From: Enoplosus armatus | Taxonomy: Eukaryota; Chordata; Actinopteri; Centrarchiformes; Enoplosidae | DNA: 64,000 bases | NCBI RefSeq assembly: GCF_043641665.1 | Contig: NC_092195.1 | Location: forward strand, 20,122,774-20,186,773 | Direction of reading: 5' to 3' | In this document: positions 1 to 13,800 of the stretch, piece after piece | Layout of the letters: every line of letters begins with the position of its first letter | How positions within the stretch are numbered: the first letter of the stretch is position 1 | Program-made: the position numbers and the translations under genes | Notes under the pieces: model-generated | Told to the model about the DNA's origin: nothing | Databases searched by the model: none | What the model saw: the letters and a program-made list of their open reading frames with translations, nothing else

Positions 1-1584
1 TGGTAAGGCGATAGTTGTCCCCTTTCCAGTGCATTTCTGTGTAATGTCCTTGTGGACATTAGCTTTCAGGACATCTCAGGAATAATCTATGATGAGAAAA
101 TCCTCACTTCTTAGAAAGCACGGAGCGCCCTTTTTGAAGTCATGTCTCACATAGAGATACTGTTGCTTAGATCAGCAGAAGAGTTTGTTGTGTGTTACAT
201 TTAACATTAAACACATGAGCACCACCTACCAAATCCAGGCATCTGTGGCTTCTATTGTTTGAGTCTGTGTTGTGTGTTGGTATTCAGTTACAGCACATTG
301 TGTGTTATGCTGTTCAGGTTTCACTGTGCATTGACTGGCGTCTGTGCTCACACAGCATCGCCAGCACCTTATGCACACACATATGCGTGTGTCTAAATCC
401 ATCCATCCATCCATCACTGTCTGTCCATGAACCTGCTAAATTAGAAGGTGTTGAGCGCTTACTGCACGGGCGTCCAAAGTGTCAGCACGACTTACCAGCT
501 TGTCAGTTCCTGGAGTTCTATTGTCTGCTGTTGATGTATCAAGAATATATATGAGCCCTATATGAGTCCAGTATTTGTGGCACAGTGCTGGAATATTAGA
601 CGACGCTTCAGTAGTGTATCAATAAATATTTTCTGATTAACTGTGATTCTGAGTAGTGGGAATGAAGAAAATGACTTAACGCTAACAAAAGTATAGCTAG
701 CATATACTTTTATTGGCATTTATGGCTATAAAATTCATCAACATGAAATTTGAAGTATACCCATAACCTTTTACTTTCAAATTTGAACCTTTATGACTTT
801 GGTGACCTCTGGTGTTCCTGCATAGTATTGTTTAATATTAATGTGGCTGTCGAATTTACACTCTATATAATTTGCATAAAATTTCACTCTAAAAAGACTG
901 CGCCATTTTTAACAGAAATCTGAGGAAAAACAGAAAAATCTGAGGTAATCATTCCATCAAGCCAAATACTCTTTACTAGCAGCTGTCACTAGTTATAGTA
1001 ATAACTACCATTGCATTACTGGCAGAAAATTACACCCCACATTAAACATATCAGTTTCATTAAATGTCTTTCCATGTTTTTCCGATCTACATCAACAAAT
1101 CTTGCAGAGCAGTTACCAGTAGAACCACTGGGCAGGTCCCAGGTGTGGATATATACGACAGTAAGAATACTCATCACCCACACTCCATATGAACACCTAG
1201 AAAGTTTAAGTGCACTTCTCTACTTTTTAAATGCAAGAGGGCATCTCCTGCTGAAAGAGATACTTGTGCTAGTGAGAGAGAGAGGGAGGGAGATGAATTA
1301 GAGAATTAATCTCTTCCCCACATGTCCAAGGCAATTTTCATGGAGTCTGTCCAGAGGTGATAAATCTAGAGGCAAAGCCTATGTTTCTGCTTCCATTAGA
1401 GCTGTTTGGGTCAACACGTGGTCCTGTCTATTTTTAAAATGGACTCTTCTCTGCCAGAGTACTGTCACACTCCACATTCTCGCTTTTTCAGGAACTATCT
1501 GTATACGTCTAATGATTGAATGCTGGATGTTCATATGATTTGTTCTCGCCTGATTAATGGATTGATTTACTGATTGATTGACAG
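1..1584. other. Non-coding sequence 5' of the first visible clcn1 exon (probably intron 1)
   Basis: No exon could be supported here. The first clcn1 exon I can place begins at 1585 and corresponds to human exon 2, so this is probably the 3' part of intron 1. None of the ATG codons examined leads to a phase-0 donor with a ClC-1-like N-terminus. It contains a short (ATCC)n run at 397-415, and close to the exon a CACGTG E-box (1415-1420) followed by CTATTTTTAA (1428-1437), which fits the MEF2 consensus. Otherwise it is AT-rich unique-looking sequence. Confidence 0.6.
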
Positions 1585-1888
1585 CTCTATGGGGAGTACC
1601 AAGAGCACCAAGGAGGCTCCGGCAGACGGGAGGCCACGCGGCTGCTGACAGAGAGACAGATCAAGAAACATGGCAACCATCCCCGCAGCCACGGGAGGAC
1701 ACGGCATGGCCGCCGTGGCCATGGTCAAAATGGATACCACAGTCGACACGGACATCAGCACGGCTATCACAGCAGACAAAGGAACAGGCGTCAGTCCAAC
1801 ATGGAGGCAGAGGATGCTGATGAGCAGACAGCTGAACCCGACCTTACTTCCTCTATGAAGAAGAAACGCTCCTACTCCAAGTGTAGAG
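1585..1888 (+). CDS. clcn1: clcn1 exon 2: His/Gly-rich cytoplasmic N-terminus
   Basis: The exon opens after TTGACAG with LYGEYQEH, matching the start of human exon 2 (IYGHHKE), and ends TGT AGA G before GTGAGC. It encodes residues 1-101. The middle is rich in His, Gly, Arg and Gln, with GYHSR occurring twice and 11 histidines in total. It is about 60 residues longer than the human exon. It ends in a basic [10 protein letters not shown] stretch just before helix B. Confidence 0.93.
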
Positions 1889-4800
1889 GTGAGCGATCCT
1901 GAGGAAAGATAACAAAGGAGGTAAAGATGCAGATGCTTTATTGCTGCTTTTTGTGATCTTTTCTGGTGTTTGGTTTTGTCAGACTGCATAGCGCGGGTGC
2001 AGCGATTCCTCGTGACCAGGTTGGGAGAAGACTGGATCTTCCTTGTTCTGCTGGGCATCACAATGGCACTGGTCAGCTGGACAATGGACTATGCCAGTGC
2101 AAAGAGCCTACAAGGTAGGACAACAGAACCCACAATGCATTGCAGAAACCCCTAAAGTAAAGGAAAAGCAGGTACAAAATAGATCAGATTTTTGCATCTT
2201 TCTCTTTTATGCCTGTTTCATTCCTTACCTTTTATCTTCTGTTCTGAACCCTTTCTTCTTACTTCCTTCTACACTTCATCCTTCTCTCTTCTTTTCAGTC
2301 CATCATTCTTTTGCTTTTCTCCTGTTTTTTCCACCTCTCCCACCCCCCCACCCCTCCTTCAGCCTATAAATGGATTTATGGGGAGCTGAGGGGGAACATT
2401 CCCCTGCAGTACCTGGCCTGGGTTTCATATCCCCTGATGTTCATCCTGTTCTCCTCCCTATTCTGTCACCTGGTCGCTCCTCAAGCTATCGGTCTGTACC
2501 CCCTTCCCCATCATGCCATCTTTCTTCTCAAGCTTCTCTGTGCTCATCAATGTCTCAAAATTATTACTTTAAGGTGTAATCCAGTGCATATTAGACAATG
2601 TACATTTAAAAGCCAGTCTGCAACATATCATAGTGGGGTAGTCATTCAGATATGTGGGTTTCTATTGGAGGTTTTTTTGCAAAATTGGGGAACTTAAAGA
2701 GGGATATTGTAGACTCCAAGGAGTTTGGTAACTCTCTCAGGAAGTCAGGCTGAGAGGCAGGAGGTTTTTAACAGAATAATGTATTGATATCTTCATCTCT
2801 GCTAATCAGTGAAATCACATGCTGTAATATTTGGCTGGAGTGAACCCCTGCAGAGTCTAAACCCTCCAGGGTGCATGATTACCTACCTCAGATTCACAAG
2901 AATACAGGAGACATTGTGTCATACCTTTTTCATAGGAGTTGATTACAAGCTATTCTTCTCCAAAGCAAGACCAAATGGTTTGGAAACGATGCTGTTTGGG
3001 GCAGAAAAAAACATCAACAAACCAGCAAGGTGTATCTTAGAGATGTGGATTTAGAGAATTGGAATTATTAGAATGACATGGCTGCTACTGTACAATCTCT
3101 CTAGCGTCAACAGAAAGTTTCCATAAAACCATGCTATTCTACTGTGGGACTCAAGCTCCACACCAGTTTGACATTTTTTATTATTCAAACCTGTTTGCCC
3201 CCCCCCCTTCTGTCCTAAGCAACCTCTGTTCCACCTTCTGTCTCAGGTTCTGGCATCCCAGAGTTGAAGACCATCCTGAGAGGTGTGGTGCTAAAGGAAT
3301 ATTTAACTCTCAAGGCCTTCATTGCTAAAGTCATTGGTCTGACTGCGGCCCTGGGCAGCGGGATGCCTGTCGGCAAAGAGGTGGATGAAACAACATCTGT
3401 GGCGTTTTGTCGTGTTGTTTTTGGTCTTTATGACATAATTTAATTTATTTTTCTTGTTGTACTCATCTCCTCCACTCAGGGCCCGTTTGTTCACATTGCC
3501 AGTATCTGTGCTGCAGTTCTCAGTAGGTTCATGTCCTTCTTTTCAGGAGTTTATCAGGTAAGAGCTGTAAGGGAATTATAAAAACAATTGATACTGCATG
3601 AGATATTCCTGTGTTGTAATGTGTTTCTATTGTCTCAATGCTGTTCTCCTCTTCCTCCTCTCTGGATCAGTAGAATCCATACTGTTATACAGACATCCTG
3701 ACAGTGGGCTGTGCTGTTGGGGTGGGCTGCTGCTTTGGCACTCCACTTGGAGGTACACAGCCTTTTGCCTTTCCTATTCTGGCCCTTTTTTTTGGCAGTT
3801 CTGTTCAAGATCTTTGATAAAAAAGTAACTTGGAATATCCACAAATGTTTTTTCTTTCTCCACCAGGTGTGCTCTTCAGTATAGAGGTAACATCCACATA
3901 CTTTGCTGTGAGAAACTACTGGAGAGGATACTTTGCTGCTACATTCAGTGCCTTCATATTCAGAGTTTTATCTGTGTTCAACAAAGACGCAGGTACGGGT
4001 TGGAGAAAAAGTATTCTTCATCCATTCATATCTTTACAGCCATTGCAAATATTGTATTTGTGTGAGAGAGACTGGACAATATTATGTCACTTTCTCTTTA
4101 TCAGACATGCACTAGAGGGCGCCCTTACTTCAATGTCCATCACCAAGCAAAGTGCCACATCTTTTTAGTGACACTGACTTAATGTATTTACTGTAGGCAC
4201 ATCATACATCTTCCACTAGATGGCATGCTCCTCCGCCATGTAGCAGCAGGGTATTTTAATGCCTGACTCAGGTTACTAAAGTGTCATATAAGAATGTGAA
4301 ATTGAGTTCTAGACAAACAAACCAAGAAATGCTCATTTTACTGTGCCAACACTTTCCAATGACCAGCTGCTGTTGTAAAGTAAAGAAAATCATTTGTTTG
4401 TTATAAGACTAAACGCTAAAAGGATCACCGGTACATATCCTGTATTTAGATCACTAAAAACTGATTGATACATTTCACCTCTTCACCTTTTCTTTACTTC
4501 CAGTAACCATCACTGCTCTGTTCAGGACAAACTTTCGCATGGATTTCCCTTTTGACCTGCAGGAGCTGCCGGCATTCGCCATCATTGGGTGAGCGACTGG
4601 AAGAGACATTTGGTAGCATTTTTGGTTGAGCATGTGTGAACAGTGTCTATCCAAACCTCCTAAAGGACAAGATGGAAAATATCAGACAAGTCAAACTTTT
4701 TGCAAATGTAGCATTTGAAACATGGAGAATCCAATTTATTAGTTCACCATTTACCTCAGAGGAGGAAAGAGTTGGAACATAGGGCACAGGTGACCCCCTT

Positions 4801-7800
4801 TATGTCATGATGCCATTTAACACCTCATGTATGTCGCGGTATACAATGTGAAAATGTGTGTTTTCAGTTTAAAAAGAATTATCTGCCATAAAATGATTTC
4901 CTTGCATGACAGTGACATTAGCTGTTTGTATTGTAATTAAGTCATTTTAAGACTTTTACTAATGATTTAGTTATTTTGGATGCAATTTTTCTAGATATAC
5001 AATATAACAATATACTAACCTTACTCTGTCACTTACCTTGTCTACGCCTTGTGATTAACAGTGTTTTCTAAGGGTGTTGAATAAAGGACTTAACTTGGCT
5101 AATGTGAAGTTTATTTGTTCGTGCAGGATCTCCTGTGGGTTCCTGGGGGCCTTTTTCGTCTATCTCAACAGACAGGTGGTGCTGTTCATGAGACGACCCA
5201 ATGCCATGACCCGCTTCCTGACCAAATAGTAAGTTAGGTGATTTTGAATATTTGCTTCAGGATAGCATTGAATTAGTTTAATAAAGCTTTTTTCTGTTTT
5301 CCCTCCAGCCGACTGGTCTTTCCTGCTGTGGTAACGCTGGTCATCGCCACCTTGACCTTCCCACCTGGGTTTGGACAGTTCATGGCAGGAGAGGTCAGAG
5401 TTCATGTCTTCTTATCACTCTTGTCTCTCATGTAAACAAAGGAGAATACAGGGCATGCACATCTGTTGGTACCTGCATGTAATGCTGACAGCTACAGAAA
5501 GCTGATGAACAAAATCCAGTAGTAAATGCCCCCCCCCCCCCCCCCCCCCACACACAAAATCAAACTGTGGTATCTAATTTACATGTTATAAAACACCACT
5601 GTACACAGATATTTATGGAAAAGTACACCCACTTCAAAACGGCACAGAACAAAGTTGTGCTGTCCAACATCCATCTATAGGCCATGACGCATCATAACCA
5701 GAAAGTAAAATCCAAACAGCAGCAGTGAGCACTCACCAACAGTCTCTTCGATCTTTGTCTCTTTGGATTCCTTTGGTGTAAAGCATCATCACAGACAAGT
5801 AAATAAATATAGATATAAGCCTGCTGTGTTCCCTTTACTGATGCTACATCACAGGATTTTTGGGGTATTGAAGTTCACATTTTTCAAACTGTGACCTCTC
5901 TGTGCCACAGGGAGCCACCAACATGAACATTTGCCTAGTGCACCTTTGAGGGACAAACGGAAACAAACTTTGATCTGGCAATGGTATTACTGTGCTAGGA
6001 GGAATTCATTTAAGTATGTAAGAAGCTCAAAAGAAGTTCAGGTTTTTCAAATCTACACATCCATTTCTGCACAGTTTGCCCAAAGCCACATTTCTTTCTG
6101 TGTTTGGGAAAGTGGGACAGCAGGTTAGATAAAGTGGGACACCCTAATGTTTTTAATAATTGGGATTAACATTTAGGATATGAGCTGGAAGCTTTATTTC
6201 TAAAGCGTGAACCCAAAATAAACTCTAGCTGTGAATATTCTGAACACCATCAGTGTATTAATGTGCATCTGTGGCTTTACTGTGATATCAGTGTCTGTGC
6301 TTCTATGTGAATGGAGGCTACATGCTGTGTAGTATTCTGTGCCGCGTGTACAAAGGGAGTGTTAAGGTGAAAGCTCAGACGGCCATATATCAACAGTTCA
6401 CCCACCGAGCTACGAGCTAATCATGTGTTTCACAGACTCAGAATAGACCACTTAGTGTGAACCAGGTGTGTATGTGTTATATGCTGTTGTAAGTGCATGA
6501 GTATCCGTCTGTGTGCATATGTCAGTCAGCAACACCATAACATGTTTTTTGTGCCCTCAGTGCATGTCTTTCACACCCTCATTGTAGAACTGTCTCACAC
6601 CTTTATAACAAACTCACAGTATCGTTTTAAAACAGCAGGGGAGTGAAGTGAAGTTTGAATTTAAATTATTTCCCTTTAGAAAATAAATCTGTTTGATACA
6701 TACGTTCTCCCCCTATAAGAGTATATATAGCTTTAGGGGAATGAAATCCTTCCAATCCAACTAGATAGCACCGTGTAGAGTGACAGAAGAAGCAGCACAG
6801 CGAGAGGAGATTAAATGCAACATGGGTTGTGAACCAGACGTGAACCCACAACTTCAAAAAGGCGCAGGGAAGCCTATTATTACATCCAGCTCTGTCGAGG
6901 CCAACAGCAGCCTTTCACAGAGCGGATCCTCAACGTCTCCACTCACACTGAACGATGAATTTCAGGGCCCCGATTAAACCCTAGCTCAAATAGGAAGTAC
7001 AAAAGTAGAAAAGTCGAAATGACGTTGGTGTTGTTTTTCCCCTGCAGCGGCGGTATGCAGATGTGGTAGGCTCTGTGATTTGTGCCTGTGAGCAAATTCG
7101 GAGGCATCTATGCAAATGTGGAGCAAAATGGTTGAAGTGAATTAGTCATTCATGAGTCATGTAAAGAGAATGAGTCATTGGACTCGGCCACCCGTACCCG
7201 TCTGCTTCCAGCTTTCTGGATGACTTCCTGCCTGTTTATCCCACTTGACTTTCTTCCTCCCTTCACTTTTTTTGTGTTCCCTTTTCTGTCTTTACTCTCT
7301 TTCCTTTCCCCTCTCTTTCTCCTTTTTCATCCATTTCTTCCTTCTCTTCCCTTTGTTGAACTTACCTTCCACTCAATCTATCTTTCTCCCTGTCTCTCTC
7401 TCTCACACCTTTTTCACCTCCATTCCCTCTTTTATTTCCTCTTTATTCCCTTTCTCTTCCCGTCCTTCCTTCTCTTTCCCTTCTCCTCCTTTTTTGTCTC
7501 CAGTTTCCTTTACACACCCCCATCTTTCTCCTCTTCCCTTCCACCCTCTTTATTTCTCTTCTACTTCCCTCTTTACCTCCACCCTGTCCCCCACTTTACC
7601 TCCTCTTTTCCTTTTCTTCCCCTCTCTCCCTCTTTGCCACTTCTCATACCATTCTTTTTTCTCCTCCCCCTCCCTTTTGCCCTCTCTGTCCATCTCTCTT
7701 CGATTTCTTCCACTCTCTCCTCCACCATCGTTCACACTTTCCTCACCACCTCTTGCTCACCCCACTCGCACCCTAACCTTCCTTCCATGCTCCCTGCCCT

Positions 7801-10800
7801 CATCCCTCCTTCCCTCTGCTTTTCCTTCCTTTCCGCCCCTCTCCTCCCCCTCTCCAGCTGATGCCCAGGGAGTGTATCAACTCTCTGTTTGACAACTTTA
7901 CGTGGACAAAGATTTCGGGATCTCCCCCTCCAGTCGGTCTTGGCCGTTCCGCCGCCTGGCTGCACCCTGACGTCAGTGTTTTCCTCATCCTGCTGCTCTT
8001 CTTCATCATGAAGGTCTGTGGCTGCTGGGAAATGTGTGTATGGACATGTTTGCTGAATTGGACAGGTGTTTTTTTGTGCAGGTCAAGTGTGTGTCATTGT
8101 TTCTGTGTGTGTGTTTGTGTGAGAGTGTTTGGATTATCCATGAGTGTGTATGTCTGTGTGTGAGTGTGGAAGTGTGAGACTTAGTGTAAGTGTGTGTGTG
8201 GCTAGCTCCCCCTGACGTCAGCATTTTCGTCATCGTCCTCTTCTTCATTAGGGACATTTGTTGCAGGTCACTCATGTAGTGTGTTGGTGATGGGGACATC
8301 TGTGTGTGTGTGTGTGTGTGTGTGTCTTCCTCTTCTTCCTGTCCAAGGTCAACAGTGGTGGCAAGCTGCCAGCAGTTCTAGCATTGTTATATTTTCTTGA
8401 AAACAGCCGCACACACACATACACACACACCCTGGAGAGTACAATTCTTGATATCTCCGTTATTATTAACATTGACATGTACACAAATCTGGTCTAGGTG
8501 CTGGGTTGGTTGTGAATCAGCAGGAAGTTGATGAAACTGTCTGTAAAGGCTGTAAAGAAAAACCACAGCGTGCACACAGGTGAACAAATCATCCATAACA
8601 CACTATGAACAACCCGAATAAAGTTTGATAACTAAATCACAATAACAAGGCAGCTACATAGACCAAGATGAATGCTAATAAGTAGTATGTATCATCTCAG
8701 GTGTTTATGTGAATATTCAAAGCAGCGTCAGAGTTTCAAAGAGACCAAGCAACATGATGGTGCTTGTAGCATCAGCTACAAAAACTGGCAAGGAACAGTC
8801 TTTAAAATCAGTTAGCTCCTACAAAGACAACTAGTCGCTGTAAGTTAAAGCTCATTGACAAAGACTGATGCATAAAACTGGCTCACAGATGATATCAAGC
8901 TGTCTGGTGGGTTTGTACACAGCCAGCGGTCTAGTGGGAGTCATAAGGTCTTTATCATGTAACGTCCAAGGCCATTTTTAAGACCTCTCCGAAGTGCAGT
9001 TACTGCTCTCGCCCATACAAATTATTGAGTTCATTAACATCCAGACAATGTCAGAGTAGAGGACTTCATCCGAAAGGAACTTGATGACAGTCAGACCAGA
9101 TCAAGCTGAGAATAATTACACACAAAATCTGAACAGGCCCAAACAGAGAGAGAGCACCAACACTGGCAGCAGCATGATTCACCATCAGTTAGTAGACTAA
9201 ACATATATTGCCCCAAAATATATATTTTCCTGTGATGATTATGACATACGAGTCCTGCTTGGTCAGGTGTTGGACATATTGACAAATGCAAGACTCGTGG
9301 GGGTAAAGTGGGACCCTAGCCTTCAGTTTGACTCGAATTGTAATCAAGACACAAACACATGTTTTGAAAAATGAAAGCTGTTTTGAAGGCAAAGGGTTGC
9401 TCTCCTCGTGTTTAGCCCCATGATATTCATACTGTTTTTACATTTCTGTCAATCTGTCCACCCCCGGTATTGTTCTTTATTTAGAAATGATGTGACCGGA
9501 GCTTCCAAGTTCAAGTGTTTCATGTATGAAAAACACAGACAGACAAAGTCTGGTGTCTAAATACTCTGAGTCCCGACCCGCCTACAGTCTGTTGGCTGCT
9601 GCTGAAAACAGCACCAAGCTGTTGCTGCCTCCTGTTCTGTGGCTTCTCAAGCAGAGAACAGTGAGAAACTGGGAAAGCAGATTACTTTCTCAGTAAATAC
9701 AAAACCAAACTTTTCAGTCTACATGGAAGTCACATGACACAAAGTTCTGTTCATAACAGTATTTGCTTTGCAGTCTTTCTCAATATCTGAGCAACAGCCA
9801 CGATATATTGGCCAGTGTGGTCAGGTTGTGAGTTTCTGCCCAGTTAAACCATGAAGAAGTCAGGACTGAAGGTCCTTCTTCAACAATGCTCCTCTGACTC
9901 AACCAGGTTGTTTCCTGGGATTCCAACTTGGGACAAACCAGTGTAAAGCTTACATCTTCCCAACACCAGAAACTCACATTTAATGGAAAATTTAATAGGA
10001 AAACATTACTTTAATTATGAGCATGTCTAAGATTTCATGGTCCTCCTTACTTCTTTCTAGATCCATCCTTTTTGCTGTTCGGTGTTATTAGATTTCCAAA
10101 AATAATTCTCCAGTAATCATTATTTCTCCCTTGGAATCTATTTGCCTGTTTAGAGCTAACCTCAGTCTGTTTGTTTATACTGTCTAAAGTCAAATTAGGC
10201 AGAAATGCCACATTAATAATCCTATCAACAGGATATTAAAGCCTGTCACCCCCCATCATACACTGCATTGGTTTAGTTATGGTTTTTCTCAGTTGAGCGG
10301 AGCGGCTCCCTGTAGTGAAAACTTAATTCAACCAAAACTGAGAGCAGCTGGCTGGTAAAACTCCTCTCACAACACACACACACACACACACACACAGTGT
10401 CTTTTCTGCTTTTCTGTCGCCTTCTGCTGCTGTCAGCCTTTCTCTAATACATACTTAAACACACACTCTGGATCGTCCTCTCTCCTACATGTGTTTATGA
10501 TTCTCTCTGCCTCTGTTTCTCTATCTCCTGTAGTCCCACTAATAATTAGACTTTCTCTCTTTGTATTTCTATCCAACTGAAAAACAAACCTTAGGAATGT
10601 CAAATTGAGTGCTAGATATGTGTATTGTACTTGAATGCTGAATATAACACTACTTATGGACTGGCAGTTGACTTCAAATCCAGGACCAGTTTGGCAGAAA
10701 CGTTGGTAATATGAAGGCTTTTTCTGGGGTGCAGACTTAGAAACCCTAACGAAATCCACCCGAAGAAGGTGTTCTGAGACCAGTTGTAGTCGAACTGTGG

Positions 10801-13800
10801 TATGGTCTGTGTGCAGTCAGAATGTACTGTAGCCTGTTGTCCAACTGGAAGAAAACATTTCATGATAACATCATAAGTGACACCCTTGCAGAAAATGGGA
10901 GAGATAAAATGCTTCATTGGTGTATCGGCAGAAAATAACATTAAGAATATTTTATTTTCAAGGAGGGGTGCTCATCTTGACATGTTGCTTTAGTTGTTTG
11001 AAGTGGCTTAAGTTTAGTCTTTACCTTTTAGTCTTTAAGATTATTATTCTGGACTGCCTTTATTTTCTTCTGGGATTTCTCTGTTGATTGTCTCTCGCCG
11101 CCAAGGTAAAAGATAAAACAAGAATGAAGTGCTGCTCGGCACAAGAAGGTTGTAGGTTGCTTATTTACACAATGTTGGCTAATGAGCAAGATAGCATCAA
11201 AACGCACACAAATACATGACCTACAAGCAGGTTGTTTATTGGTTAGTTGTATCTGTCACAGGGTTAAAAGATGAGTCAGAACCTTTACTTTCAGTCTTCT
11301 CTTCGGCTATAATTTACCTGTTTTGCCGTTCATGTCATATTTCCTCTCTTTATTTCCACTCCATGTCCACGTTGTTCTTGATCAAACAGTGGAGCTAACT
11401 TCCATCTATCTCAGGATGTGTGACACTGATGAAAGAGTGTGCTGAATGCCTGTGTGTGTATGCCTTTGTGTGTTGTGTGTTTCTGCATGACTGTCAGGAT
11501 TAAAAGAGAGAAGAAGACAGTGAGCGCAGTCCTCTCTGTCATCAGGATAGCAGCCACCCTGTGAGAGACGTGCTAATGAGTTTTTATCTTGTACCACAGT
11601 AATTAAGTTCTCAAACGATGATGACAAACGATGTGTAGAATAGTAATCTGGACTGTTAAAATGGTAATGTAGTGTTTCTCGCCAATCCCTTCAAATCAAA
11701 TTGAGAAAGCCCAGCATGTGGTGCTGGTGAAACATACTCATTCTCTTTGTCTCTCTGTCTCTCTCTCGCTCTGTGTGTGTCTCTCTCTCTCTCTGTCTCT
11801 CTCTCGCTCTGTGTCTCTCTCTTTGTCTCCCTCTCTCACGCACACACACATACACCAAAAACCCAGAGCTTGTGTAAAGGTAATCATTATCTCTGATGAG
11901 CTCTCTGCAGCCCAGAACAAAGTGTATTATTAGGCGAGCTATTTTGAAGTTACATTCTGATGAATACAGAAATTGTTTGGAGATAAACAGTGTAAGTGAC
12001 ATTTGAATGGTGAGTTTAGCTTTAATTTATCCTGCAGAGGAGTTTGCACATTTGATCTATTCCCCCACACAGCCACACATTCATCTGGGAGCCGCCCAGT
12101 GCAGCTACAGCACCGTCCTCTGCAGCTTCACTGGAGCAGCTGTTGATTAAGTGCCTTGCTCAAGGACACCCAAGGGTGATTGGGTCCCCTCCCCCACACC
12201 ACACTTACACATTTTCCAGATTCTCCACTTCTGTAACTCATCAAGCAGTTACCAAATAGGAGGATTTTTTTTTTCTCCCACTCAAGGCGCAAGGACTTTA
12301 CATCAGTCCTTTTGCTGTGCAACACAACATCTTGGAAGTGATCTAATCAGTATTAGGTGGGTAACCTGCAGCAACAAAGGAGATATTATTATTATTATTA
12401 TTATTATTATAATATATCTTGAAAGAGAGACTTGTTTTCTCCCTGACTGTAGAGCAGTTTGACTTGTTCAGCTTGTCAAACTGAGAATGGTGACACTGAT
12501 GAAATGTTGAGTTCACATTAACATGATATGTCCAGAATGCAAGACGCATAGTTTGGTCATAGGTGTCTCAAACCACTGGTCTATATTTTGATGCTGTCCA
12601 CAGGGGATTTCTAACATTGATTAGAGGCTGCACCACCGTCCAGCTAAAGCACATTTTGTTTTTATTTGTTTCCATCAACAGCTCCGAGTTCCCTTGTCTG
12701 AATAGCATCTCACGTTTCTTGTCTTGCAGTTCTGGATGTCTGCAGTGGCCACCACCATGCCCATTCCATCTGGGGCCTTCATGCCTGTCTTCATACTGGG
12801 TGAGCAGAAACACCTGTAGCCTGTATATACTGTAGTCTGGGTTTCATGAGGATGGCTAAAATGATTATTTTTTGATTATTTTGATGTTGAACATGTGATT
12901 AGTGTTATGAAAGGTTTGTGTTGATATTTAAGAAAAAAATGTTTGTTTGCCAGTTTAGTGTTTTGATGTTCAATCATTGCAGTAAGTTCTTTGATTAGCA
13001 ACTGAAATACTGAAATATGCTGTAGAGCTGTGCGATTAAATGTGCTGTCTAAACCTCAGTTAGAAAACATTGTTCAATCAGTTCTGACCAGACTGAATTT
13101 ATGTTCTCAATGTTCTTGTGTCATTAACTTTCATATTTGATATCAGTTGATTATGATTCAGATCAACATTTTAGGAACCAGTGTTTATTTGCAGTAGTTT
13201 GCAGTTCATCTGTTGTTTTTGTTGTGTGAAATGCTTTGGAGTGTGACCTTTACCAGAGCTTCGCTTTAAAATATTCATCTTTACCAGCCTCAACTTCAAA
13301 TGAATAAACTCGGCTCCAGATATGGTGGGTCATGACTTGTGTGTGTGTGTTTATATGTGTGTTTCTCTATGGTTTTAAAATGGGGCCTTTTGTCTTTCAA
13401 GGTACATCTTTTATTTAACAGTAAATTTATTTTTAGCAGTTTGAAAGGTGACATTCTTTCTACTCTTTCCTCTTGTAGGAGCCGCGTTCGGCAGGCTGGT
13501 AGGGGAGATCATGGCCACCCTGTTTCCTCATGGGATCGTGTTTGATGGCATCCTTTACCGCATCATCCCTGGAGGGTACGCAGTCATTGGTTAGTCTCCC
13601 TTTCCTCCTCTTAGCAATCCCCCTCTCCTTAGTTTTATCACATTATTTCAGTAGATCTACAACTGCAACTTTTATTCACCTTCAACCAACCTCCAAACCA
13701 GCAATCACCGTAGACCTAACAGTATATCTCACGGCACATCCTCTCAAATAATCAGTCAGTGCTGCATAGTTTCATATCATCGAAGCCTTACTGTCAAGCA

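Larger units (their letters stand above)
8014..12729 (+). other. clcn1 intron 12 (4.7 kb)
   Basis: The largest clcn1 intron. It begins with TG-rich sequence, includes a decayed copy of the end of exon 12 (8210-8251), (TG)n at 8301-8325, (AC)n at 8409-8430 and 10372-10396, a CT/GT-rich simple region at 11747-11850, a fish-type repeat fragment at 12040-12200 and (ATT)9 at 12385-12411. No additional exon could be supported. Confidence 0.65.

Noticed and set aside
7178..7892. Two overlapping open frames of over 200 codons, rich in Ser, Pro, Phe and Leu
   Set aside because: They lie in a C/T-only tract of clcn1 intron 11. Stop codons need purines, so long frames arise by composition alone, and no domain is visible.
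8006..8299. Minus-strand frame rich in Thr and His
   Set aside because: Reading of TG/CA-rich simple sequence in intron 12.
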